Source of the DNA: Clostridiales bacterium
Lineage (GTDB): Bacteria > Bacillota > Clostridia > Lachnospirales > Lachnospiraceae
Assembly: GCA_021204025.1 (NCBI GenBank)
Contig: JAJQAC010000087.1
Location: forward strand, 1-64,000
Direction of reading: 5' to 3'
DNA length: 64,000 nucleotides
Position numbers and translations under genes: made by a program. Positions 41,080 to 50,673 of this stretch are shown piece after piece. The notes below the pieces were generated by a model. It did no database searches. It was not told the DNA's origin and saw only the letters and a list, made by a program, of their open reading frames with translations. Within the stretch, counting starts at the first letter, position 1. The number at the start of each line of letters is the position of its first letter.

Positions 41080-41269
41080 GGTAATTCCTCCTGATTTGGC
41101 ACAAACGGTCAATATTTATAAACCTATTTTTATCATAGGTTTATCATTATTGAATATCAATATACTCTCTTTCCTTCCTGTTGTCAATTCGTTTGTTACA
41201 GGTAACCGGCATCGCCGCCGATCTGCTCTTCATCTTTATCCGTACTTCCCATCCGTTCGCAGACAACAG

Positions 41270-41875
41270 CTACCCCTCCGGCAGTTCCACAATATAATGA
41301 TCATACGCATTGACCACAATCGTATCCTGATACCGGTCTTTCCTGACAAACCCGCCATAATTGGCGTGGACGTGCCCATGGACAAAAAGTTTTGGGCGAT
41401 ATTGTTCCAGCATCGCCCGGAAACACTCAAATCCTCTGTGCGGACGGTCCTGCAGATCATGAATGCCGGCTGCCGGCGCGTGAGTTACCAGGATATCGAT
41501 TCCCCGGTGGCGGATCAGCTTCCACCAGAGCTGCAGGATCCGCCGGCGCATCTGCCCCTCTGTGTATTGCTGCGGAGCGCCCGGATGGTACTGCATACTT
41601 CCGCCCAGTCCCAGGATCCGCAGACCCTTATAGACATAAATAGTATCTTCGATACAGATACAGCCGCCAGGCAGTTTTGTCTCCTCCGCCGCCCACTTAT
41701 CATGATTTCCCAGTATATACAAAACCGGCGCGTGACACAGCGTCGCGAAAAATTCCAGATATTCCGGCTCCAGATCGCCGCACGCAAGGATCAGGTCGAT
41801 TCCGTCAAGTTTCCCCGGGAGATAGCAGTCGTAGAGGTATTTTGATTCGATGTCAGCCAAAACCAGTATTTTCAT
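41270..41875 (-). CDS. Metallophosphoesterase
   Basis: ILVLADIESKYLYD...ILACGDLEPEYLEF...YILGNHDKW...HGHVHANYGG. Confidence 0.9.
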   Translation of the reverse strand: MKILVLADIESKYLYDCYLPGKLDGIDLILACGDLEPEYLEFFATLCHAPVLYILGNHDKWAAEETKLPGGCICIEDTIYVYKGLRILGLGGSMQYHPGAPQQYTEGQMRRRILQLWWKLIRHRGIDILVTHAPAAGIHDLQDRPHRGFECFRAMLEQYRPKLFVHGHVHANYGGFVRKDRYQDTIVVNAYDHYIVELPEG

Positions 41876-41899
41876 TTCTTTATTCTCGTTTCGTCATTC

Positions 41900-43777
41900 T
41901 CATTTCGTTTCCCCGATCACATTGCTGCACAGCCAGTCGGTATGAATAATTTCCTGAGCAGTCAGATCACGGTCTTTTTCTCCCACTATGATTCCACTTT
42001 GCGTATATATCTGTCCATGGAACGGATGAAACGCCCCACTTTTTACTCCGTTTTTCAGAAAATTGATCAGGCGGTTCGTTCCGACCGGAAGGTTCTCCGA
42101 GCAGAAAAGATCCACCACATCCGCGGACATTCCCCACCAGTAGCTGACCGCCCGGCCTGTCTTTTTGGGCTTTGGTTCCAGTACGGAATGGCTCGAATAG
42201 CGAATCAGCTTCTCGTAAAACACTCCCCAGTCCAGAACAGCCGCGGCCAGATTTTCCACCGAACCGTCAGGCAGCTTGTGATAAAGGCCGAATTTGCGCG
42301 AAGGATGCGCCGGCGTAATCATGTCGTCGCCGGATATATAATGAACCCCTTCTTTTTCCAGTTCCTGCTCCAGATGCGTATAATCATCTTCTTTCCCGGA
42401 CCATTTCAGGTAGATCTTTACACGAGGATTGATCATACTTGCCCCGACCGCAAAGGCGTTGACATTTGCCAGCACACCATAAACCGGGAAATCCGCGATA
42501 TACCCCAGTTTATCATCTCCGCTCACCGCCGCAGCCAGAGCCCCCATCAGGAACTTTGATTCATAGCCTCTGGCAAAATAAGTATCAATCGAGGAGTAAT
42601 TATTATCAACCGAACAGTTGAAAAATTTGACCTCCGGATGCTGCACGGCAGCTTTTACCAGATAAGGCTGCATCAGAGGATCCACGGCAAATATCATATT
42701 ACAATGATCGGCCAGAGCCTGCTCCACAGCTGCCTCTGTATTCTCCGGGGCTCCGATACTATCATAAACACAGGTACGAAGTTTTCCGTCAAAACATTTT
42801 GCCAGATGACTCCTTCCCAGATCATGCGAATACGTCCAGCTTGACGTCTCTCTGGTACGCGAATACAAAAAGCCCAGCTTAAACCGCTCCGGCACAAGGC
42901 TCTCCGCAGACGGAAACAGCCAGTTAAAGAGCTTTCCCGCTCCGCTTTCCGGTTCTTCCTCCCTGGGCTGCTCGACACGCTCCACCTCGCCGCCGCTCGC
43001 TGACAGTTCCAGTTCCTGCCACATCTCCGTCAGATCCTGGCCAATCTGCCTCTCTGTCTGTTCCTTCGCGTGATCATAGCCGAATATCTCGATATATTTC
43101 AGGAAGGCGTCTGCGGCAGTCATCCGCAGCTTTTCCGTCCTCGCAGCCGCAAAAGCCGAGGAAAAGAGATGAAAAACCAGCGAAAAGTCTTTCTGCTCCT
43201 CTTCTGACCAGACCTCGTCCTCCTTTTTTCCCATGGCGGCGAGCAGCTTTTTATACCCGCCCTCCTGAGAGAACCAGACGTCACAGTTAAAGGAGACCTG
43301 ATAAAAATCCAGGAATTCATAATACAGCCGGATATCGTGATCATTGGTTCGCTTCGGCACCATCCGCGTCACGCGGCCGGTTATGCTGTAAGCCTGGACG
43401 TATTTCAGAACGCTCACCCGCTTATTGCCCTCCTGGACATAATAGCGGTTCATAAATTCATATGCTTTGATCGGATCGTGGATTCCCTCCTCGATCTGAT
43501 GCTCATAAACAGACGACCATTTATCCGCAAATTCCGTATTTTCCGGCATCAAAGGCATGAAATTGCTTGCAAAAGCCTGTGTACGTCCCTGCGTCCGGGT
43601 TCCCACAATCTTTTCCAGTGGGATATCTACCAGCCCAAGGCTCACCTCGGATACAATTTCTGTATTTGCCAGGATATCATCCAGTACCGGCAAGTAGGGA
43701 TATTCCCCCTTTGATACATTTTCCTGGTAACGTTTGCGGCCACGCCTCAGTGCCCCCGCGTAATCATACATTGCCAT
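41900..43777 (-). CDS. ParB-like domain fused to BMP-type (periplasmic-binding-like) domain; no signal peptide seen
   Basis: N-term ...VQEGNKRVSVLKYVQAYSITGRVTRMVP; C-term KLGFLYSRTRETSSWTYSHDLGRSHL...YIADFPVYGVLANVNAFAVGA. Confidence 0.7.
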   Translation of the reverse strand: MAMYDYAGALRRGRKRYQENVSKGEYPYLPVLDDILANTEIVSEVSLGLVDIPLEKIVGTRTQGRTQAFASNFMPLMPENTEFADKWSSVYEHQIEEGIHDPIKAYEFMNRYYVQEGNKRVSVLKYVQAYSITGRVTRMVPKRTNDHDIRLYYEFLDFYQVSFNCDVWFSQEGGYKKLLAAMGKKEDEVWSEEEQKDFSLVFHLFSSAFAAARTEKLRMTAADAFLKYIEIFGYDHAKEQTERQIGQDLTEMWQELELSASGGEVERVEQPREEEPESGAGKLFNWLFPSAESLVPERFKLGFLYSRTRETSSWTYSHDLGRSHLAKCFDGKLRTCVYDSIGAPENTEAAVEQALADHCNMIFAVDPLMQPYLVKAAVQHPEVKFFNCSVDNNYSSIDTYFARGYESKFLMGALAAAVSGDDKLGYIADFPVYGVLANVNAFAVGASMINPRVKIYLKWSGKEDDYTHLEQELEKEGVHYISGDDMITPAHPSRKFGLYHKLPDGSVENLAAAVLDWGVFYEKLIRYSSHSVLEPKPKKTGRAVSYWWGMSADVVDLFCSENLPVGTNRLINFLKNGVKSGAFHPFHGQIYTQSGIIVGEKDRDLTAQEIIHTDWLCSNVIGETK

Positions 43778-43924
43778 AAGTTTGCCTCCTTTCTGTCAGG
43801 AACGCGAACGCTCCGCCGACGCTCCCGCGCTCGTTCGATCACATACCCGATTCATAATCGAGATTACACTGTTCACCGAATACATGCAAACACCTATCCG
43901 GAGCTCTGAGAACTAACTCCCACG

Positions 43925-45709
43925 CTACATTCGCTCCGGTGCCGAGAATCCCAGCACTCCGATACACGCTTCCAGGACATCCTTCACCAGCATAACCAGC
44001 GCAATCCATCCGGCGCGCCTCTCTTTGTCCTCCTCCGTCAGGATCTTTGTCTCATGGTAAAAGCTGTTAAAAGCATTGGACAGTTCATAGATATACTGGC
44101 AGATCTTGTGCGGCGCTGTTTCTTCAAACGCCGTCTCCATCACCTCACTGTAACGGGCCAGCAACAATATCACAGCTTTCTCCGTGCCGCTCTTTGCCGG
44201 GAGAATCTTTCCCTCGTTTGTTTCCTGCTCCAGCGCACGGTATTTCGCCAGGATCGACTTAATACGCACAATCGTATACAGAATATACGGTCCGGTATTG
44301 CCCTCAAAAGAAGTAAAACGATCAATATCAAAAATATAATCTTTTGACGCCTGATTAGAAAGATCTCCATACTTCAGCGCCGCCAGCCCGACGATCCGCG
44401 CCGTCTCATGGGCTTCGTCCTCCGACACCGTCCGGTTTTCCATGATCCGCCCGTATACCGCCTCATTGATATCTGCGATCAGATGTTCGAGACGCATTAC
44501 ACCGCCGTCACGGGTCTTAAACGGCTTGCCGTCCTTTCCATTCATCGTGCCGAACCCGATATGGATCATCGGTATCTCCGGCTTTACATATCCCGCCTTC
44601 TTTGCCACACGGAAAACCTGTATAAAATGAAGTTCCTGCCGCTTATCCGTAATATAGACATACTTCACCGGTGAGAAATCCTTTTCCCGCTCGATGATCG
44701 TCCCCAGATCCGAGGTCGCGTACAGAGCAGCTCCGTCCGACTTGCGCACGATACAGGGCGGCAGTTCCTTGCGGTCTCCCGGCTGTGCGATATCCACAAC
44801 CAGCGCACCCTCGCTCTCATAAGCCAGACCCTGATCCTGCAGATCCTGAATCAGCCACGGAATATACTCCTCCGCGTCGCTTTCTCCCTTCCAGAGATCA
44901 AAATGGACGTCCAGATTGTCATAATTTTTTTTCAAGTCTGCCAGCGACACCTTCATAATCTGCTTCCAGATTGCAAGGAACGGCTCGTAGCCATTCTGCA
45001 GGCGGAAGGTCGCCTCCTGTGCCCGCGCGCGGAATGTATCATCCTTCTTGGACTTTGCGCTTGCCGCCGGATAGATTTCTTCCAGCTCTCCAATCGTAAA
45101 CGGCGCCTCTTGCGGATATTCTCCGGTGTAATTTTCATCAAAATAGACCAGTTCCGGCTGGCGATCCCGCAGTTCCTCAATAATCAGTCCCATCTGCAGT
45201 CCCCAGTCGCCCAGATGAACGTCCCCGATCATGTGATAGCCGAGATAATTACCCATTCTCTTAACTGCCTCACCGATCACTGCTGAACGCAAATGTCCCA
45301 CATGCAGCGGTTTCGCCACGTTTGCTCCGCCGTAATCCACAATTACAGTCTCACCATGTCCCGGTTCCTCCAGGCCAAACTTGTCCGCACTGCGCATCTC
45401 ATTCATATAATCTGCCAGATAGCTTTCATCGAGACGCAGATTAATAAATCCCGGCATCACGGCGTCAATTTCGGAAAAAACCTTCCCTCCGGAGACTTCT
45501 GCCTCCGCCATCACAACGTCCACCACCTGCGCGGCAATCTCAATTGGTTTCTTCTTATAAACTTTGGCCGCGGCCATCGCCCCGTTACACTGGTACTCAC
45601 ATAAATCCGGGCGGTTAGAGAGCACAACCTTCGCGTAGCTCCCGTCATATCCACACTCAGTAAAAGCGGCCTGCATCCGCTCTGTTATGATATCGATTAA
45701 CTTTTTCAC
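43925..45709 (-). CDS. argS: Arginyl-tRNA synthetase
   Basis: VIVDYGGANVAKPLHVGHLRSAVIGEAVKR. Confidence 0.97.
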   Translation of the reverse strand: MKKLIDIITERMQAAFTECGYDGSYAKVVLSNRPDLCEYQCNGAMAAAKVYKKKPIEIAAQVVDVVMAEAEVSGGKVFSEIDAVMPGFINLRLDESYLADYMNEMRSADKFGLEEPGHGETVIVDYGGANVAKPLHVGHLRSAVIGEAVKRMGNYLGYHMIGDVHLGDWGLQMGLIIEELRDRQPELVYFDENYTGEYPQEAPFTIGELEEIYPAASAKSKKDDTFRARAQEATFRLQNGYEPFLAIWKQIMKVSLADLKKNYDNLDVHFDLWKGESDAEEYIPWLIQDLQDQGLAYESEGALVVDIAQPGDRKELPPCIVRKSDGAALYATSDLGTIIEREKDFSPVKYVYITDKRQELHFIQVFRVAKKAGYVKPEIPMIHIGFGTMNGKDGKPFKTRDGGVMRLEHLIADINEAVYGRIMENRTVSEDEAHETARIVGLAALKYGDLSNQASKDYIFDIDRFTSFEGNTGPYILYTIVRIKSILAKYRALEQETNEGKILPAKSGTEKAVILLLARYSEVMETAFEETAPHKICQYIYELSNAFNSFYHETKILTEEDKERRAGWIALVMLVKDVLEACIGVLGFSAPERM

Positions 45710-45772
45710 GTTTTATCTCCTCGTTTTTCTTCTCAAATTACCGTCCTCTGCACCCCGGAATTCTCCATCCGC

Positions 45773-46585
45773 TCAGCGATTTCCCAGAACACCTCCGTGG
45801 ATGATATCCAGCACCGTCTGCAAATCCTCTGCTCCGATCTGGCCCGGCGCGGAAGCTTTCTTAGCCGCGCCGAATGTCAGCGCGGAACCAAAGCTCTCTC
45901 CTACCAGGCGGCTCACCACACCCATCGACGACATGGACATTGCGATCACCGGCGTCTCATCGTGCTTTTCATTCATCTCAATGACCGCAGACAAAAGTGT
46001 CAGCACATCCTGTCTGCAGCGCGGCATCACAGCCATCTTGACAAGATCCGCTCCACACTCCTGCATCCGGCACATCCGGCTGATCATCTCTTCTTCTGGC
46101 GGCGTCGCGGCAAAATCATGGCTGGAAGCAACCACTTTTACCGGATACTGATGGAGAGCGGCCGTAAATTCTTTCATATGACTCCCTGCTGTCAATAATT
46201 CCACGTCAATCAGATCCGCAGCTCCACTCTTCGCGAGCGTCTCATTTAACTGTTCATATTCCGCCTGTGTCAATGTCCTCTCGCCGCCTTCCGCTTTTGT
46301 GCGAAACGTAAAGAGCAGCGGCTTCTCTCCCAGGATCTCGCGAAGCCGAAGCGCGGTCTCTTTCATCCGCAGGATCATATGTGCAAAAGGATCATCCGCC
46401 TTATCGCAGGCTTCCTGAAACGCTTCCGCATACCAGTCCGCTCTCCACTCGACCACATCGGCCGGAAGCTCCGTAATCTCCCTCGCCGCCTCCAGAATCT
46501 CATCCAATGTCTGACCAACAATCGGCACACAGATCTTCGGACGCCCCTCACCGATTACCACATTTCTCACTGTCACTGTTTTCAC
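45773..46585 (-). CDS. aroD: Type I 3-dehydroquinate dehydratase (GTG start)
   Basis: KICVPIVGQTLDEILEAA...DVVEWRADWY...KVVASSHDF. Confidence 0.93.
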   Translation of the reverse strand: MKTVTVRNVVIGEGRPKICVPIVGQTLDEILEAAREITELPADVVEWRADWYAEAFQEACDKADDPFAHMILRMKETALRLREILGEKPLLFTFRTKAEGGERTLTQAEYEQLNETLAKSGAADLIDVELLTAGSHMKEFTAALHQYPVKVVASSHDFAATPPEEEMISRMCRMQECGADLVKMAVMPRCRQDVLTLLSAVIEMNEKHDETPVIAMSMSSMGVVSRLVGESFGSALTFGAAKKASAPGQIGAEDLQTVLDIIHGGVLGNR

Positions 46586-46678
46586 GACATACTCTCCTTT
46601 CGCCGCAAAATTTCTTTCCTGACTCTGCGATCGAGTAGGAGGCGGCTTTTTCGCCTCATACTCGCTGCGCCGGTTGCT

Positions 46679-46790
46679 GTATGCCAGTGGCATCTGCACT
46701 CCGTTTCGGTCCGTCCTTAACGTGTGCCACTGGCACACAGGACCGTTTAGCAACGACCGAAGCGGAGCGTAGACCGGATGCAGCGTCAGC
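46679..46790. repeat. Family B intergenic inverted repeat (B1)
   Basis: CACTCCGTTTCGGTC ... GTTTAGCAACGACCGAAGCGGAGCGTAGAC; nested GTGTGCCACTGGCACAC palindrome. Confidence 0.7.
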
Positions 46791-46827
46791 TGCAAAATTT
46801 CCATATCCGCCTGTGCGCATAACGAAA

Positions 46828-46857
46828 CACCCGAGAACCGCTTCTGATTCTCGGGTG
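46828..46857 (-). terminator. Intrinsic terminator of efp
   Basis: cacccgagaa / ttctcgggtg stem with T-rich tail on minus. Confidence 0.7.
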
Positions 46858-46872
46858 TAATAATCCTGTCGG

Positions 46873-47430
46873 TTATGCTCTGGACAGATACTCTCCGGTA
46901 CGGGTATCAATCTTAATCTTATCTCCGATATTGACAAATAGCGGAACCATGATCTGAGCACCGGTCTCCACAGTAGCCGGCTTATAAGTACCAGTCGCGG
47001 TATCACCCTTAAAGCCCGGCTCCGTATCTGTGATCTCAAGTTCCACAAACAGCGGCGGCTCTACAGAAAATACATTGCCGTTGTAAGAACAGATCTTAAC
47101 AGAATCATTCTCTTTGACAAACTTAAGCGCGTCGCCGATGACATCCGCGCTGAGTCCGATCTGATCATAGGTCTCCATGTTCATAAAATTATAGATATCA
47201 CCGTCCGCATACAGATACTGCATATCCACACGGTCAATTCTCGCAGCCGGGAACTTCTCGCTCGGACGGAAGGTTTTCTCAACCACGGAACCAGTCATTA
47301 CATTTTTAATCTTTGTTCTTACAAAAGCGGCGCCTTTACCCGGTTTTACATGCTGGAACTCAAGGATCTGATAAACAGAACCGTCAATCTCCAGCGTAAT
47401 GCCATTCCTAAAATCACCTGCTACTATCAT
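46873..47430 (-). CDS. efp: Elongation factor P
   Basis: [40 protein letters not shown]. Confidence 0.98.
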   Translation of the reverse strand: MIVAGDFRNGITLEIDGSVYQILEFQHVKPGKGAAFVRTKIKNVMTGSVVEKTFRPSEKFPAARIDRVDMQYLYADGDIYNFMNMETYDQIGLSADVIGDALKFVKENDSVKICSYNGNVFSVEPPLFVELEITDTEPGFKGDTATGTYKPATVETGAQIMVPLFVNIGDKIKIDTRTGEYLSRA

Positions 47431-47590
47431 ACGATATTCCTCCTGGTATTGTATAATTGCTCATAATTAGATTTATTGTATAATAAACGTAGCTTATTTT
47501 CAACTACTTTTTTCAGGCAGTTCCTTTATCTGTCATCCCTTTATGGAACTCCATACGGATCATCACCCACCCGTCAACAAAATATCATTC

Positions 47591-48460
47591 CTACTGCTCA
47601 GAAAAATATCTCTCCGTCACTTCAGCCACTGGCATTTCCTTACCGGTATACAGATGAAACGCCTCGACTCCCTGCCACAGAAGCATGCCGATTCCGGAAA
47701 TCGTCTTGCACCCGGCAGCCGCAGCCTCCGAAAGAAGTTTTGTCTCACGAGGATTATAGACAACGTCCGAAACCACCAGATCCTTGCGGAATGCTGCCAG
47801 ATCGTCAATCACACTCTGATCATCCATCGGCTTCATACCCACTCTTGTCGCGTTGGTGAAAATATCACTGTCTGCTATTTCACGATAAAAGACCTCCCGG
47901 TCAGACAGATCATAAAGATTCACTGTGCAATCTGGGATATTAGCCCGAATCTTCTCCACCGTAGCCTGCGCATTAGCAAAGAAAGAATCCTTCATGGCAA
48001 AAATTGACATTTCCTTCAGACCCTCCAGAGCTGCGGTGATCTCGATCGCAGTAGCCGCTCCTCCGGAACCCACGATCGTCATTTTCTTATCCCGGATCTC
48101 GAAGCCGTGTTCCCGGCAGTTGCGCACCCAGCCGAGTCCATCTGTATTATGCCCGATTAGTTTTCCGCCTTCATTCACCACAGTATTTACCGCGCCGATC
48201 AGCTCTGCTGCCTTTGACAGACTATCACAATAAGCAACCGCCGCCGTCTTACATGGCATGGTAACATTGAAGCCTCTGACATTTAACAGACGCAGTGCGC
48301 GGATTGCTTCCGCTGTCTCCTCTTCTTTGATATCAAAAGCCAGATATGCATAATCCAGGCCCAATCGATCAAAACTATAATTGTACATAGCCGGTGAACC
48401 GGAATGTCCGACCGGGCTTCCGATCAGGCAAAGCATTTGCGTATGTCCGCTGATTTCCAT
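47591..48460 (-). CDS. aroE: Shikimate dehydrogenase
   Basis: LIGSPVGHSGSPAMYNYSFDRLGLDYAYLAF...GFNVTMPCKTA. Confidence 0.95.
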   Translation of the reverse strand: MEISGHTQMLCLIGSPVGHSGSPAMYNYSFDRLGLDYAYLAFDIKEEETAEAIRALRLLNVRGFNVTMPCKTAAVAYCDSLSKAAELIGAVNTVVNEGGKLIGHNTDGLGWVRNCREHGFEIRDKKMTIVGSGGAATAIEITAALEGLKEMSIFAMKDSFFANAQATVEKIRANIPDCTVNLYDLSDREVFYREIADSDIFTNATRVGMKPMDDQSVIDDLAAFRKDLVVSDVVYNPRETKLLSEAAAAGCKTISGIGMLLWQGVEAFHLYTGKEMPVAEVTERYFSEQ

Positions 48461-48587
48461 AGTGAAACTCCTTTCCGTCCTGAATTCATTTTCCATATAG
48501 ATCTACAACCTCTGTTATTGTATACTCATCCTGTTTTCTATATTCTAACCGAATCACCCGCCAGACGCAAGCGCTTTATCGGCTGCA

Positions 48588-48700
48588 GAAGACACGTTTA
48601 GCAACGACCGAAGTGGAACGTAGACGCTTTAGCGACATCTTCCACTCCGCCGCAGTGCGAATCTACACTCCGTTTCGGTCGGCACCAAACGAGCGTCCCG
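48588..48700. repeat. Family B intergenic inverted repeat (B2)
   Basis: GTTTAGCAACGACCGAAGTGGAACGTAGAC ... CACTCCGTTTCGGTC. Confidence 0.7.
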
Positions 48701-48736
48701 CCCGGAGGGCTTTTTATCCTTATAGGATGAACTTTC

Positions 48737-49258
48737 CTATAAGATGAGGAATCCTGCTTTCTGACCGGCACTTACGGCGATCTCATCCGGGGTTCTGTCA
48801 TCGGTATCTATCACAATATGGGCGGCTTCCGCATAGATGGGGTTACGATAAGCAAGCAGTTCCCCGACACGCGCCTCAACATCATCGGTCTGAAGCAGCG
48901 GCCGGGTCGTATCTCCTGCCAGACGTTTCAGCACGGTTTCCTTTTGTACACGCAGAAACACAACCGTACCCAGTTCCTTCAGGATTTTGCGATTCTCCTC
49001 TCTGAGCGGGAGACCACCTCCCACAGATATCACCGTGTTGTCACAGTCTGACAGCAGTCGCTGCATGACTGCAGTCTCCGTTTCCCGGAAAACAGTTTCT
49101 CCCTTCTCCGCAAAAATCCGCGAAATCGTCATCCCGGCTTCTTCCTCAATCAGCTGATCGGTATCTACAATCGGCCAGCCGGATTTCTTCGCATAAGCCT
49201 CGCCTACGCTCGTCTTTCCTGCCCCCATAAATCCAATCAATATAAGATTTTTCTTCAT
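48737..49258 (-). CDS. aroK: Shikimate kinase
   Basis: LILIGFMGAGKTSVGEAYAKKSGWPIVDTDQLIEEEAG. Confidence 0.95.
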   Translation of the reverse strand: MKKNLILIGFMGAGKTSVGEAYAKKSGWPIVDTDQLIEEEAGMTISRIFAEKGETVFRETETAVMQRLLSDCDNTVISVGGGLPLREENRKILKELGTVVFLRVQKETVLKRLAGDTTRPLLQTDDVEARVGELLAYRNPIYAEAAHIVIDTDDRTPDEIAVSAGQKAGFLIL

Positions 49259-49361
49259 CTGTTATCTCCTTTGTCTCCTCTATGAAATTACCCTGATAAA
49301 ATATCGTTGATTTCCTCAGTAAAAATATAACAAAAAACGCCTTCTTTCTCTGCCAGAGACT

Positions 49362-49874
49362 TCACTTCTCTGTCAGTATCTTCTTCTGATAAAAGTGCAG
49401 AATCAGCTTTTCCGGATACCTCTTCAGGATGATCTGTATCTCTTCCCTGGGATTGATTGGTTTTACCAGAATCGAATAAATCCCCGCCCGGTTCGCCCCG
49501 TACACATCTGTAAACAGCTGATCGCCGACAAACAGAGTTGTCCGTTTATCCGTATGCATCAGCTGCATCGCCTTTTTATAATTCTTTATTCCCGGCTTGC
49601 CGGCTTTATGGATATATGCGCTCCCCCCAACTGCCTTTGCAAAAGAAGCCACCCGCGGCTCACGGTTATTAGAGAGCAGGCAGGTCGCAAACCCCATTTT
49701 GCGAAGTCTGGCAAAGAGCTTACGCGCGCGCGCATCGGCGGGTGCGTCGTGTTCCACAAGCGTATTATCGATATCAAAAATTACGCCGCGGAACCCGCGG
49801 CGATACCAATCTTCCCATGCAATATCATAGGCGCTGTCTATCCATTCTCCCGGATAAAAATGTTCCAGAAACAT
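49362..49874 (-). CDS. YqeG family HAD IIIA-type phosphatase
   Basis: RGFRGVIFDIDNTLVEHDAPA...TTLFVGDQLFTDVYGANRAG. Confidence 0.93.
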   Translation of the reverse strand: MFLEHFYPGEWIDSAYDIAWEDWYRRGFRGVIFDIDNTLVEHDAPADARARKLFARLRKMGFATCLLSNNREPRVASFAKAVGGSAYIHKAGKPGIKNYKKAMQLMHTDKRTTLFVGDQLFTDVYGANRAGIYSILVKPINPREEIQIILKRYPEKLILHFYQKKILTEK

Positions 49875-50013
49875 AATAATCTCCATTCCGCCGATATTCT
49901 GTTCATGGCACAAATAGTGATGAAAGAGCTATCTTTCACACTATTCTCCCTGCAAACTTACCTGCATTACCATTTTCACATCAACCGCATTGCCGGTAAC
50001 TGATTGACGTAAC

Positions 50014-50469
50014 TTATTTACTCTTGAGCAATTTGCTTACCTCTTCGACAAAGGTATTCACATCCTTAAACTCTCGGTAGACAGAAGCAAAACGGACATA
50101 CGCGACTTCATCGAGATCCTTTAACTTCTGCATCACCAGTTCTCCGATCACAGAAGTCTCAACTTCCTTTTCCTCCATCGTGAAGATCCGGTTCTCGATC
50201 TCGTCCACCACCTGGCCGATCTGCTGGATCGACACCGGGCGCTTGTGACAGGAACGGATAATGCCCGCCTCAATCTTAGAACGATCGTAAGCCTCGCGGG
50301 AACGATCCTTTTTAATGACCATCAGCGGTATCGTCTCCAGCTTTTCATATGTCGTGAAACGCTTTCCACATTTCGTACACTGACGGCGGCGGCGAATCGA
50401 ACTGTTATCATCCGCGGGCCGGGAATCGATCACTTTGGTATCGGCTTCACTGCAAAATGGGCATTTCAT
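50014..50469 (-). CDS. nrdR: Transcriptional repressor NrdR
   Basis: [42 protein letters not shown]. Confidence 0.97.
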   Translation of the reverse strand: MKCPFCSEADTKVIDSRPADDNSSIRRRRQCTKCGKRFTTYEKLETIPLMVIKKDRSREAYDRSKIEAGIIRSCHKRPVSIQQIGQVVDEIENRIFTMEEKEVETSVIGELVMQKLKDLDEVAYVRFASVYREFKDVNTFVEEVSKLLKSK

Positions 50470-50673
50470 CCTGATTTCTCCTCTTTCCTGTTCGCATTTC
50501 TCTGATCATTATAAAATAACAAGGAAGGATTCGCAAGAGAAAATTAGTCAGGCTTCCTATACATTCTGCAAAAATAACAAAGGATTCCCCACCCATAAAA
50601 GTTCTCTCATATTAAGGGATCAGGAAATCCTTATATCCAAATTATAAAATATTAGTTTAAATTTTATCTCTTA

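Noticed and set aside
43800-43924. GC-rich gcgaacgctccgccgacgctcccgcgctcgttcg region between argS and the ParB/BMP gene
   Set aside because: Some resemblance to Family B, but no convincing alignment to the 30-mer or 15-mer by eye.
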